From Gnomoniopsis sp. IMI 355080 (Eukaryota; Ascomycota; Sordariomycetes; Diaporthales; Gnomoniaceae), in contig JAPEVC010000126.1 of the NCBI GenBank assembly GCA_027946555.1, positions 41,545 through 105,544 of the forward strand: 64,000 nucleotides of DNA, read 5' to 3'. The translations under genes and the position numbers were made by a program. The notes beneath the pieces are model-generated. The model was not told the DNA's origin and ran no database searches. It saw nothing but the letters and a program-made list of their open reading frames with translations. Within the stretch, counting starts at the first letter, position 1; every line of letters begins with the position of its first letter. Positions 21,901 to 32,221 of the stretch are shown here, in pieces.

Positions 21901-24900
21901 CCCCAGATCCCAACGATGATCCCGGACCAATGGGGTCTTCTCTTTTCCCTTCCCCAAGACGTCTCGCAGCAGTAGTACTGGGCTGCAGGGCTGGTGACAC
22001 TAGACCAATGCCTCGCGTGCCGGTCAGACCCCATTTCGGATCATCTTGGAAATGCTGCTGTCTATCTATTTTATCTACTGTATACTACTTAGATACAAAA
22101 ATTGACCTACATAGTATACTCAGGGACATTGAGAGCCAAGAGAAAAATGCATCATTTGAATCAACGCTGCTCTTTACGGCAACTGAATGGAATATAATTC
22201 GTTCCCTCCTTGCAGAACTTCTTATACATGATATGCGTCAAAATACCCCGACCGACAAACAAGAAAAGTCGACCTATCCAGAAGGCGCATCTTAGCCCCA
22301 GATTCGGAGATTCTGCATCTGCCATGTGCCATGCCCACCGCCATATGGCCTCGCTAGGTTGTATGTATGTACTATACACCGCATTGCATTGCATTGCACA
22401 CTACCACCTTATATAATTAGAGGCGCATTCTGCACGACTGCTACACAAGCGGCAATCGGAGTAGTTGCCCTCAACGGAAATCAAAGCTACAACAACCCTA
22501 TTTTGATGGTGGTCGTCGGTAGTGCCCACACCATACAAACCCCCGAAAGTCCCCATGCGCGGCCGGACATTTTCTTGATAGGGCTGGAGACTTTTACGCG
22601 CTACTGGACGCCACCCCCAGGTTTTTTATTCCCCTTTGAGATTCTGGGGGAAAAAGTTGTGGGGGAGGAGGGTCGGATTACAAGATGCTCACCCGCGTTC
22701 GGACTCCCTTCGACCTCCGTACTTCGGTCACCGACCTGGCGGCGGACTTTTTCACGATAGGATATTGGGTTTCCATATTCTTGTGAGATATGGCCGATCT
22801 TGAATGCCAGATCATGGTTTTGGGGAGGACTCAATATCGTCGGGCTGGGAGAGGGTTTGTGTCGGCAAACTAGCAGGCTGGCAACGCAAGTGCGCCAAAT
22901 TTCGAATCCCAGAAGGCAGGTCCAGCACACTCGTCAGCGACCGCTTGACGCAAATGGGCGAAGGCTGATCCATGGACCATGTCTGGAATGCGCCCTAGAT
23001 TTCCGTATGGACCAAGTCCTATGGTGTAGTCCGCGAAAGGGAGCTTCATTTGGCTTATCATTCAGGACTTTAGCGAGGATGGCGCATCCTCAACGCAGAT
23101 CGGGGTTTGGGAGAATTGTGTAATGTTTGCTTCTCCGATTGTATGTGTGCTACATGCGTAAGACCGCGAATGAGCAGAGGCCGCCGTCGGTTAGCGGTGT
23201 TTAAGTGACCACGCGAACACTCTTCTGGCAGGCCTGAGCTGCTCTATCTAGCGCATTCTCGACGCGAGCACCTTTCTCTGGAACGAAGTGTGATGTAGTC
23301 CCAAAATTAGTTCCACGGCTCCTATCCCCAAAATCTCTTTCATTGGGAATGCTGCAATCCAAATTTGCTATCTTCTTTGGGAAACATCCAGTCACCCAGG
23401 GGCTGGTCAAACACTTCCACCACAATGCATTGGATATTTCGAATTCCTTCGCTCTCGTTTTGATTTCGGCTTTTAGTGCTCGGCTGCTTGCCATCAAGTA
23501 GATGGCCATCCGATTTCCGTGCAATCATGAATGGTGTTGCTGTCACCTTTGTCCTCTCCAGCACCTGCTCCCAGCGGCCGTCACCGATACGGACGCCGCA
23601 GCTGTGCTGCTGACGCAGAGTGTTGATGTTCATGCTTTGAAACGACGACTGTGATACATCGTTGCCAATTTGCTGCGCAGGGGCCACATATGGCTTCTCT
23701 TGCTTGGGGCGCCCAGTCGTGCGGATAGGAACGTGATGGAATTGGCTCCAAAGACTGCGTCGCTGCATGATGCGCCGGGGTCGGGGCCCATCAGAGTAGG
23801 GAGACGCGATCGAAGGAAGAGAGGGATAATGGGCGACCTCAACGTGTATGAGAAGATTAGAGGATAGCATTGCGGTAAGTTTTAACCCCAGGACCAAGCT
23901 GGAGCAAGAGGCTTCAATGGTATGAAAGAGGCAGGGAAGCAGCTATTGCCAGTAGATGTCCCAGCATATAGCAGTGACTTTGATAGAAGTCAACCTGAGC
24001 TTCAATTGGAGACACCTTTCACAAGGACTTCACAAAGACTAAAAATTTGAAGTGGCGAAGACAGAAGACAAATAAGGCTGTAACACTTCATATCAAATTG
24101 AGAAGTTGCATTACTGGTGGAAAGGGAAAAAAAACTTCGTTGACTGTGAATATTGAAGCCTAATGACATTTGCAATCGTACAAGAAGGCTAATCCCTCTT
24201 ATCAATTGATTCACTCATTAGCAATCTGAACAAGGTGAATTTGGTGGCCACCTTACAGTACACCCCGCAAGTTCTGCCTTTGTCGATTTCATCACCTGGG
24301 CAGCCTTATTTTTTTGAACCAACCGTCCTAGCGTCATGAGAATATCTCTTCCACCGCATAACCTCGACACACAAGTTCCAACCGATCTGGAATACAAACT
24401 GACCAACTCATTGTTGCAAGACTCGGACTGAACTCGAGAGACGACCGAAGTGAGACCAGCCATCGCTTGCAAAACCTGATCGCCAAAGTTCCGCCCGCTC
24501 AGCCTCATCAAAGTGAATGGGTGGATGGCGTTTTTGGTGTTTTTTTCACTGCCCCGCCAAAATTTGAATTTTCATCGATCTTCTGTCCAAGACCTGACTT
24601 CTGCAAACTTGTGCCACTTTCTTCGTCGGATACCTGACACACCAGGCCATCGATTCTCTCGGAAGTTGGAACTCTCAGTTCACCTCACCACCACCAGGTA
24701 GTCCTCAGGAAAAGCCGCCTTTAGTAAGTCGAATATCTCGCCTTGATTCCTCTTCCTACTTGCCCGTCTATCCAAGCGCCTGAGGCTTCTACCAATCCCA
24801 TCTTGCATCCTTTCATCTTCCAACTTCCTAACTTGGTCCTGGTAAGCCTTTCGCGGTCGCCCGGCGGATTTCTCTGCTTGCTTTGCGCAAAGTCTTGCGA

Positions 24901-25169
24901 TCCCTTTTGTCATCTTCATCTCTTCCTCTCGCAGTTCGAGTCATTTCATAAGAGGGAACCTCAAGAATTGTCGTCCTTCCTGGGACACAGTTTTTCAGAA
25001 GACATGAATCAACGGAAGATCACCCCACAAGAGGTCATTATAAAGTGAGCTGGGTGACTTATCGCCCAAATCGCTTCCCTCACATATTCTCCTTTATCCC
25101 CGCAACATTGGCCTAGGCCCTGACCATCGTTGAGAAATGCAGGTTCGGCTTTCCAGCTCCTAGCAGAGA
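18903..25169. other. 6.3-kb gene-poor block between divergent malic enzyme and zinc-finger genes
   Basis: I cannot support a gene here. Frames such as 23340-23870 (minus, 176 aa) and 24680-24919 (minus, 79 aa, basic) are the best candidates, but they show no domain, splice or promoter evidence. A 14-codon upstream frame (25004-25048) precedes the zinc-finger gene. A near-palindrome TACCTTAGGTA lies near 20585. The block serves as the divergent promoter region of its two neighbours and could hide non-coding RNA. Confidence 0.4.
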
Positions 25170-27294
25170 ATGTCTAGAAAATACGAGTCGTCCCTCCCCA
25201 AGGCGGATGACGACCGCTTCAATCAAATCGGCAAGAGACTGAGGTCCCAAAGCTCTCACGTGGACGAACAGCTCGAGCGCACTCCACAACGACGCAGGCT
25301 ACCCGATCGCGGAAAGGCGGCCGTTGCTAGAATTTACATTGACAACTTGGATGACAGTAACAACTTGGATGACAGTAACAACTTGGATGACAGTAACAAC
25401 TTGGATGACAGTGACAACTCGGATGACAACGACAACTTGGATGATGCGGCCGCGGAGGAGTCTGATGACCCACAGGAAATAAGAAACACCCCTTCGGGAA
25501 GACCGTATAACAGCGCCCGTCAGTCATTGTGTGCTCTCTGTGCTCGCGGAATATTGAGCTAGCCACTGACCTCAAGCAGTTGGCCCCACACAAGACCCCT
25601 ATAGAAGAGTCCTTTTCCCCGATGGCTATCAATGGGAATCCTCCCACGAATTCTCGTCTGAATTTCCCTGGATTTGCACAATCAGGCACTGTCGTGCACT
25701 CTTTCAAAATCTAGCCGGACTTGGAATGCACTTCAAGGTTCACCATAATCTCAGACTCAACGACAACATGGATGGAACCCTATCTATAGTAGGAAAGCGA
25801 GATAATCTAACCTTGTCAACCCGCAGTATCGTTGTATCACAACGTCCTGCACCAGCTACGCTTGCTTTGTCCAAATCGAGCCTGTCGAGACGACAATTGC
25901 TCGCCAAATTTCGCGATGCACAGAAGTCAAGTCTTTGGTACTACGTCAACGACTTTCTACCTTTAAAATGCATTTACAGGCTGACTAGTGGAGCCAACGA
26001 CTTGGAAATACGGGCTCTAGTCCAGATTCTGTCTTACCCAAAGAAGAAAAATTTGGATGCAAATTGGGTCAAGGGGATGAACAAGGGGAAAAGTCAAGCG
26101 CTTGCGGTTATTGCAGTCCTAATCCGAGCTGTCAGCGATACAAGTGTGGTGTGCGACGCCTGCTCTGGGAAAGATGATCGCCAAAGATACTGCTCATTCC
26201 TTCGCAGAATCAGGACTCGGCACGAGTCTCTCAAGCAGCTTATTAGTGAAAAGTGCAGCTACTGTGTTCTCTCCGGCACAGAGTGTCGAAGGCCGCTTGG
26301 AATTGCAGAAAGCTCTCCCCAGCCGGCACCAGAGATTGCATTGGAAGACGTGCCATCAGCTATCCGTCAGCAGCGCCGCGATGAGTTGAGTCACATACTC
26401 ACCCAGGCCATCGAGAACAACAATTTCAGCTTGCCGCCAGGTACTGCCGATCTTGCCCAGTATGCGTGTCGAAACGCTGAGCCCGTCGAGCTAAAAATCT
26501 TCGAGTCCCGGGCTAGCTCCCAAGACTACAGCAATCAGATGGCGACTATTTGCAACAAGCTGAGCGAGTTACGAGGCGAACAAGCTAAATTACTGCTCTC
26601 AGAAGTAGTCGATAACCAATTCCCTTACCCATCCATACACGCCACAGACATGCCTATCCAACCCCCTGGAGATTTGTCTAGACATTCGATGGATAATAAC
26701 AACTCGCCCGATCCTAAGAATGACAATCGGGTTTCTGATCCCCAGCAGCAGCCAATTTTGTCAATAGAACAGCTGCCTGCTGTTGATTCATTAGAGCCAA
26801 GGCCAAGAGCATCTCCATCGCCCTTCCGTGAGCGCCTTGAGTTGACTCCACGCCGCAACGGTGAGGTGAGTCGTTCCGGCAGCTGCACTTCCGAGACGTT
26901 CGGTACTATCATGAAGCGCGCCACGAATCTCGGCATAAAAATTCAAGGCCTGGAGCAACATGATGGCACGGCCATGTTACAGTGGGTGACGACCGTGCTC
27001 TCTGCTCCACGACTCGATGCGATTCAAACGATACTGGAATTGGTTGTGACTATTCACAAGGTGTCTATAGAACTTCGCCACGAATTGCTTCAGGGGTTTT
27101 CAAGGACCTTGCAAGCTGTGTACCCCGAGATCGTTCCAGCTGAGTGGACGGTGGCTGCCCTCGCTCCTCCTGGGGTATCGACTAAGCTCGAGCGGGATGT
27201 TTTGGACATTGTGGTAGCGATGGGAAAGCTGCTCCCTGAAGAACAAGACGGTCTCGGTCAGAAGGCCTTGAGCACTCTCAACGCATATCTTTGA
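25170..27294 (+). CDS. C2H2 zinc-finger protein with acidic repeat and a second cysteine cluster
   Basis: Exons 25170-25518 and 25580-27294 (61-nt intron, GTCAGT donor, CACTGACC branch point) encode 687 aa. Splicing is supported because it restores a zinc finger spanning the join region: Cys149-x4-Cys154-x12-His167-x3-His171. Residues about 59-93 are an Asn/Asp-rich tract made by an 18-bp tandem repeat (NLDDSN units). A second cluster, Cys308/311/321 and Cys342/345/352, resembles the cysteine-rich module I recall as DUF3716 in fungal nuclear proteins; that name should be checked. The C-terminal half is helical, with a Pro/Ser-rich stretch between. A nuclear, nucleic-acid-related role is inferred. 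No target or pathway can be named. Confidence 0.75.
25344..25445 (+). repeat. 18-bp coding minisatellite (NLDDSN units)
   Basis: The unit AACTTGGATGACAGTAAC occurs three times exactly (25344, 25362, 25380), then with increasing changes at 25398 and 25416, and partially at 25434. It is in frame and encodes an acidic tract. The gradient from perfect to decayed copies suggests recent expansion at the left end. Confidence 0.9.
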
Positions 27295-27959
27295 GCCGCG
27301 ACTACTGCGCGATCTCACCCCGGTCCATGGTGTGATCTGCAACGGTCTACGGGTTGTGCATATGAAAGGGTTGAATGAGTCACTACGCTGCGGAATGATT
27401 TTGAGAGTCTTTGTCTTCCAGTACGCATTCACAAACCGCTCCGTACTCTTAAGTCCATTCTTGCCCCAAAGTCAAGGACGAGGACTGTTGGTACGGACTG
27501 CCTATGGGGATTGACAACAGTCATTTATGGGATAGTTGATACAAGAACTGATGCTATCAGATTGCCTTTTGCAATTATTGCGGATCATTTCGCGAAGGTC
27601 TGAGATTACAATGAGTCAATAATCATTACCATTTCCCATGTCTCCGAGCCGTGAATATGGAACTACCTCTGAGGGACCTGGTGCCTTATGAAAATGCATA
27701 TGCGAGAAGAATTAATACCATTGTCTCCGTGATCTGTCGTTGTTGACCATTGGTGGGAGGACAGAGACCATGCACAATAATAATCCTGCGTTGCAGCCGG
27801 AAGATCACCCGCTCATCAGCTAGGCCTGACCAGGTAGGCTATCGAATCTTCCTTTTGCCGGATTATGTATGACGTTGACCTATTTCAACCTCTACATACC
27901 ATCCGTCGTACAAACATCACCGAAACGTTTGAACTTTATTACTTCGAGAATTTCCAGCA
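27295..27959. other. Intergenic between the zinc-finger and MetX-like hydrolase genes
   Basis: 3' region of the zinc-finger gene and promoter of the hydrolase gene. Nothing else is supported. Confidence 0.5.
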
Positions 27960-29039
27960 ATGGCGGAGGCACTCGACAATGGTCCAGAGACGACCGCTGG
28001 CAAGCAAAGTTGGCCATCTCCAACATCCGGCGAGTACATCATCTCAGACTTCGCCTTCGACACCGGCGAAACCATTCCAAGCCTGAAACTCCACTATCAG
28101 ACCCTCGGTACCCTCCGAACACATCGCGATGGTCAATTCAGCAACGCCGTCCTCGTAATGCACGGCACAGGCGGCTCAGGCTCACAGTTCCTCAACGACC
28201 AGTTCGCAGGCGAGCTCTTCAACCCGGGCCAGCCCCTGGACGCACAAAATTTCTTCATTATCCTCCGCGACGGCATAGGCCACGGCAAATCCAGCAAGCC
28301 CAGCGCCGCGCACCACGCCAAATTCCCGCAGTACACCTACAACGACATGGTGCGCGCCGACCACCGGCTACTGACGGAGCACCTTGGGGTGCATCACCTG
28401 CGCCTTGTGATAGGCACGTCGATGGGCGGGATGCAGAGCTGGGTCTGGGGCGAGGCGTACCCGGACTTTATGGACGCGCTCATGCCGCTGGCGAGTCTGC
28501 CCGTGCAAATCTCAGGACGGAATCGGATGTGGCGCCGGATGGCGATGGAGGCGATTCGGTCGGATCCTGCGTGGAAGGGTGGGGAGTATGGGAGGGAGCA
28601 GCCTATGTCAGGACTAACGACCGCGCTGGATATCTTGACGCTCATGTCGTCGAGTCCGTTGCAGTATCAACTGCAGTGTCCGAATCGGGATGCGGCAGAT
28701 GAGTTTCTGGCGCAGAGGATTCGCTCTGGGCTAGAAACGACAGACGCGAATGATCTGTGGTATGCATTGAATGCGTCTAGGGAGTATGACCCCAAGCCAG
28801 AATTGAGCAAGATCAAAGTGCCTTTACTGGCGGTGAACTCTGCGGATGACCAAATCAACCCCCCAGAGCTGGAAATACTCGAGCACGAAGTTGAAACGGG
28901 ACTTGCCAATTGTCGATGGAAGAAAGCAGTGCTATTGCCCATCTCAAAAGACACCAGAGGCCACGGATCGCATACTTGGGCAGTACTCTGGAAGCATTTG
29001 TTACAAGACCTTTTGAATGTATCCGGGGTTCCAACTTGA
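27960..29039 (+). CDS. MetX-like alpha/beta hydrolase (homoserine O-acetyltransferase family)
   Basis: Single-exon frame of 359 aa. It has the MetX/alpha-beta-hydrolase layout: a strand entering the oxyanion region VLVMHGTGGSGSQFL, then ILRDGIGHGKSSKP, the nucleophile elbow GTSMGGMQSW (Ser154), an acid in VNSADDQINPPE and a late His in RGHGSHTW. The fold family includes homoserine acetyltransferase, but several fungal paralogues are shorter and not methionine enzymes. The fungal MET2/MetX proteins are usually nearer 480-520 aa, so I treat this as a MetX-like acyltransferase or hydrolase of unknown substrate. No signal peptide or targeting sequence is seen, so the protein is probably cytosolic. 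The gene looks intact. Confidence 0.88.
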   Translation: MAEALDNGPETTAGKQSWPSPTSGEYIISDFAFDTGETIPSLKLHYQTLGTLRTHRDGQFSNAVLVMHGTGGSGSQFLNDQFAGELFNPGQPLDAQNFFIILRDGIGHGKSSKPSAAHHAKFPQYTYNDMVRADHRLLTEHLGVHHLRLVIGTSMGGMQSWVWGEAYPDFMDALMPLASLPVQISGRNRMWRRMAMEAIRSDPAWKGGEYGREQPMSGLTTALDILTLMSSSPLQYQLQCPNRDAADEFLAQRIRSGLETTDANDLWYALNASREYDPKPELSKIKVPLLAVNSADDQINPPELEILEHEVETGLANCRWKKAVLLPISKDTRGHGSHTWAVLWKHLLQDLLNVSGVPT

Positions 29040-29973
29040 GTCTTGAATATCCCTCTGCAGATGGACGAGCACGGTGTTGATTTAATAGGCATCTGGAATG
29101 GAGCTCCACCTGTAAATTGAATGTACTCCCTGCGAAATATATATAGCCTTCCATGAAATGTTGAAGACAAGCTCTCATTCATGTTAAGACCAAGTTGTCT
29201 CGTCACCTCGGCTCTATTCTCTGGGGGTTCGATGAATACGTTGCCCTCTTATAGAAGAAAAAAAAAATCCTTAAAAATGGAATCGAAGAAGCATTTCAGT
29301 AGCATTTTGACCCTATACGAAGTTGATCGCCCCACCGTTTCTCGTTGCATTGGGTTTTCCATTACGAACATCCTGGATGATTCCCAGCAAATACGACGTT
29401 TGCAAATCCGTGATCACAATTCTTCCGAATCACATTATCATAAGCACCACCCCCGAGACAACCCCTTCGAAAAAAAACCACGTTTGTTCGGCCACTCGTG
29501 ACTCGGTGCCACCCATGCAAGAAGCAAACATGTTAGACATGGCAACAAATAGCGCTTATTCTCTGGCTTGTTGTGCCGCCTGTAAGAATTTTGTTCAGCT
29601 TCTCCAGTGGCGTCAAGGCAAACCGATCAAGCAAGCCCCCTTGACCGATGTGTTTTTTTTCCATCCCTTTTACCTTCACACGGGGAAACGTGCAAAAAAG
29701 CAAACAGAATTACGGACTTCTCCCTACACTTCCGCCGCCACAAGTACCTAATCATTCAACAATTGGCGTGCAGTATAATGGACAGCATGACTTGACATAG
29801 AACTATTGCGCACCGCAAAAAGCCCGACCTGAAGAATACACACAACCTTCTTGTATATGGCCACAAGTTCATACGTAACTCATTGCTCGTCTGCCTCTCG
29901 CTACAGAAACTTACCAAAAGTGCTCTTAAACAAACCAAAAACTTGATCGAAGGAGACAATCAGGGACATCAAC
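29040..29973. other. Intergenic between the hydrolase and polytopic membrane protein genes
   Basis: A-rich stretches and short frames only. It probably contains the hydrolase 3' region and the promoter of the membrane protein. No gene is supported. Confidence 0.45.
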
Positions 29974-31131
29974 ATGGCCACCTTGAAACTTACCACAACC
30001 CACCCCTTCCTCACCACTATGATACCTCTCGCCATCCTCGCTCTTGCCACCATCATAGCCTTTATCCTCGCCATCCACAGCAACTACACGTCCCTCGCCT
30101 CCCTCTGGACGCCCTGTACCGGTGCCGGTGCCGCCGCTGGCGGCTGCTTCCACCAACTCCTCAGCCGCCCGCTACCGACACCACTATGTTTCGCGATACA
30201 CTTCTTTCAAGCCGCCCACGCCACCACGAGCGCACGTATCGAGCAGGCCGTAATCACGTCATTTCTCGCGGGCCTGGCGACCATCACGGCTGTAGAGAGC
30301 GCGCGAGTTACCCGACGGGCGGATGCCGCCGTCGTCGTTGTCGCGAGGGGTGATGGAGAGAAGGAGGAGGAGAAGGAGTGGGGGAAGAACGAGCGGCCTA
30401 GGAGAATGGGAGAGGTAACTAGCAGGGCAGTCATCGCCAACCTGACCATCCCCTGGCTGCTTTACAGCCTGGCCTTGGGCGCTCTGGCGTGGCAGGGGAT
30501 CATCATTCCCGCCTTCTTGTACCGCCGGCGCCACCAATTCGAGGAGGCACCTGACACGGAGGAGGACCCCCACGCGCCGGCTACCATTCCGCTGAGTGTC
30601 GCTCTCGGACTCTTCCTCCCCGCCACAATCATGCTCCTCCACCCGACCGCACCGCTCCCCATCATCCTCTTCCTCCTCTTCCCCATCTGGGTCACCCTCA
30701 CTCATCATCTCCTCCGCCCTTTGACCTCCCACCTCCTCACCCTGCCTAAGAACAAAATTCTCCTCTACGCCCCACCCATCATAGCTTCCACTCTCGCCCA
30801 CATCGCCTTCCTCCTCTACCTCTTGACCACCACCACCTTGTCTTCCTCCTTGCCCCAAGTGGCCGCCACCGCCGACGACAGCCGCTCAGCCGCCCACGCC
30901 GCCCTTCTCCTCCTCGAGCTCGACCACGTGGCCATCTTCCTCGCGGCGCTCTACTGGATCCACCTCGAGGCCGGCGCACACGGCGTGCTCACCACGCTCG
31001 CCACGACCATCGCGCTGGGTCCCGGCGCGGGCGTGTGCGTGGGATGGGCGTATCGCGGCGGCAAGAAGCCGATGGAGCGGCAAAAGAGCGGTAAGGCGAC
31101 GGGTTCTTTCTTTGGGGGCCTGCCTGCTTAG
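29974..31131 (+). CDS. Polytopic membrane protein of unknown function
   Basis: Single frame of 385 aa with about seven or eight hydrophobic helices: roughly residues 15-35, 66-82, 89-104, 150-180, 207-225, 230-245, 265-290 and 330-360. A charged loop (residues about 124-145, rich in Glu, Lys and Arg) and a second acidic loop (about 188-203) separate them. The C-terminus is basic and probably cytosolic (GGKKPMERQKSGK). No transporter or enzyme signature is visible. Similar small polytopic proteins occur widely in filamentous ascomycetes, sometimes in secondary-metabolite regions, but no such cluster is evident here. An alternative start is the Met at residue 16. Confidence 0.7.
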   Translation: MATLKLTTTHPFLTTMIPLAILALATIIAFILAIHSNYTSLASLWTPCTGAGAAAGGCFHQLLSRPLPTPLCFAIHFFQAAHATTSARIEQAVITSFLAGLATITAVESARVTRRADAAVVVVARGDGEKEEEKEWGKNERPRRMGEVTSRAVIANLTIPWLLYSLALGALAWQGIIIPAFLYRRRHQFEEAPDTEEDPHAPATIPLSVALGLFLPATIMLLHPTAPLPIILFLLFPIWVTLTHHLLRPLTSHLLTLPKNKILLYAPPIIASTLAHIAFLLYLLTTTTLSSSLPQVAATADDSRSAAHAALLLLELDHVAIFLAALYWIHLEAGAHGVLTTLATTIALGPGAGVCVGWAYRGGKKPMERQKSGKATGSFFGGLPA

Positions 31132-32221
31132 GCTGGAGGCGAAGATGGAGGCATTCCTATCCTCGAGCGAAGAGAGTTGGGGAGGCGGGTAGGGCCTCCA
31201 GCGACGGGTGTTCGGGTCACCCAGTCCCGGGGGCATAAATACACCAATTACAAGCAGTGGCCGTCAACTCATATCATACGGAACAAGACTGGTTCGACAG
31301 GCGGAGGTTCGGTCCCTGGCCACCACCGACGATGCTCCTCAATCCTGGACTTAGGTAATCAGCCACCGGCAGGTCTGCCACAAATAGATTCTCTATCCAA
31401 TAAAGAATAGATGCCTTAGAACAGGGTCGGGAAACTTTTGATTTCAACTTCCAGTCGCGTGGCTGTGGAGTTGATTTCTGTAGCCCATGTAGCTTAGCAC
31501 TTAGCCTGTATGTCACCATCAAGTGGGTCCATTTCGCCATGTAGGAGAGCTGTGGTTGCCATGCAAGCCATGCACATATGCACACCAGACTCCACTTACA
31601 CACCAGAAGCCCCCCGCCCACCACCAGTGTATTGGTAGCGAAGCGCTCGTGCTAAAGCTGACAGACATCTTGATGCGTGATGTCACAGCCGAGGTCCGCT
31701 CCTGGGGCACGCTGGTGCTACAGCGCTCCTCTAGACCTTCCTATGAAGCCGCTTACGCTTCTATCCTTTCGATGCCGTAATCATGGATCCACGATAACCA
31801 CACTGCCCACACGCATGCCCACGCTCATGCCGCACACTAGAGCAAAAAGAAACGTGAGATTGCGATCCATCACCGCGGCAATTATGAACATGGGCCGACC
31901 GCCACACGAAACTTGTTGTGGGTGGGGGTGACCAGCCATGAATATCAGGGCAATCTCCCTTCAATTGGATCATCCCTAGAGGATTCAGGTTGTTTTATCT
32001 ATGCCGTGCTGCCAATGCTGCCCGTCGAATGTCCCCGTCCGTTCCTGGTTGGACATCGATATACACGATCCAAGTGTATTTTTATGCACGTTGTGGAATT
32101 CTTTTCCGCCCTTTCAATTCCAAAGCCGCTCGCAGCCTTTCTTCATACAAATCGTCATCAGTGTCTCACGTTTAATGTCCCAATCACTAAGTCGCTCGAG
32201 TCACGTATGGTCACCATTTCG
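31132..32221. other. Convergent intergenic region before the Zn2Cys6 regulator gene
   Basis: The 3' regions of a plus-strand and a minus-strand gene meet here. No gene is supported. Confidence 0.5.

Noticed and set aside
23340..23870. 176-aa minus-strand frame in the gene-poor block
   Set aside because: Composition is moderately protein-like, but there is no recognisable domain and no TATA or splice evidence. RNA data would decide.
24680..24919. 79-aa basic minus-strand frame just upstream of the zinc-finger gene
   Set aside because: Too short and isolated to support. Its charge pattern alone is not evidence.
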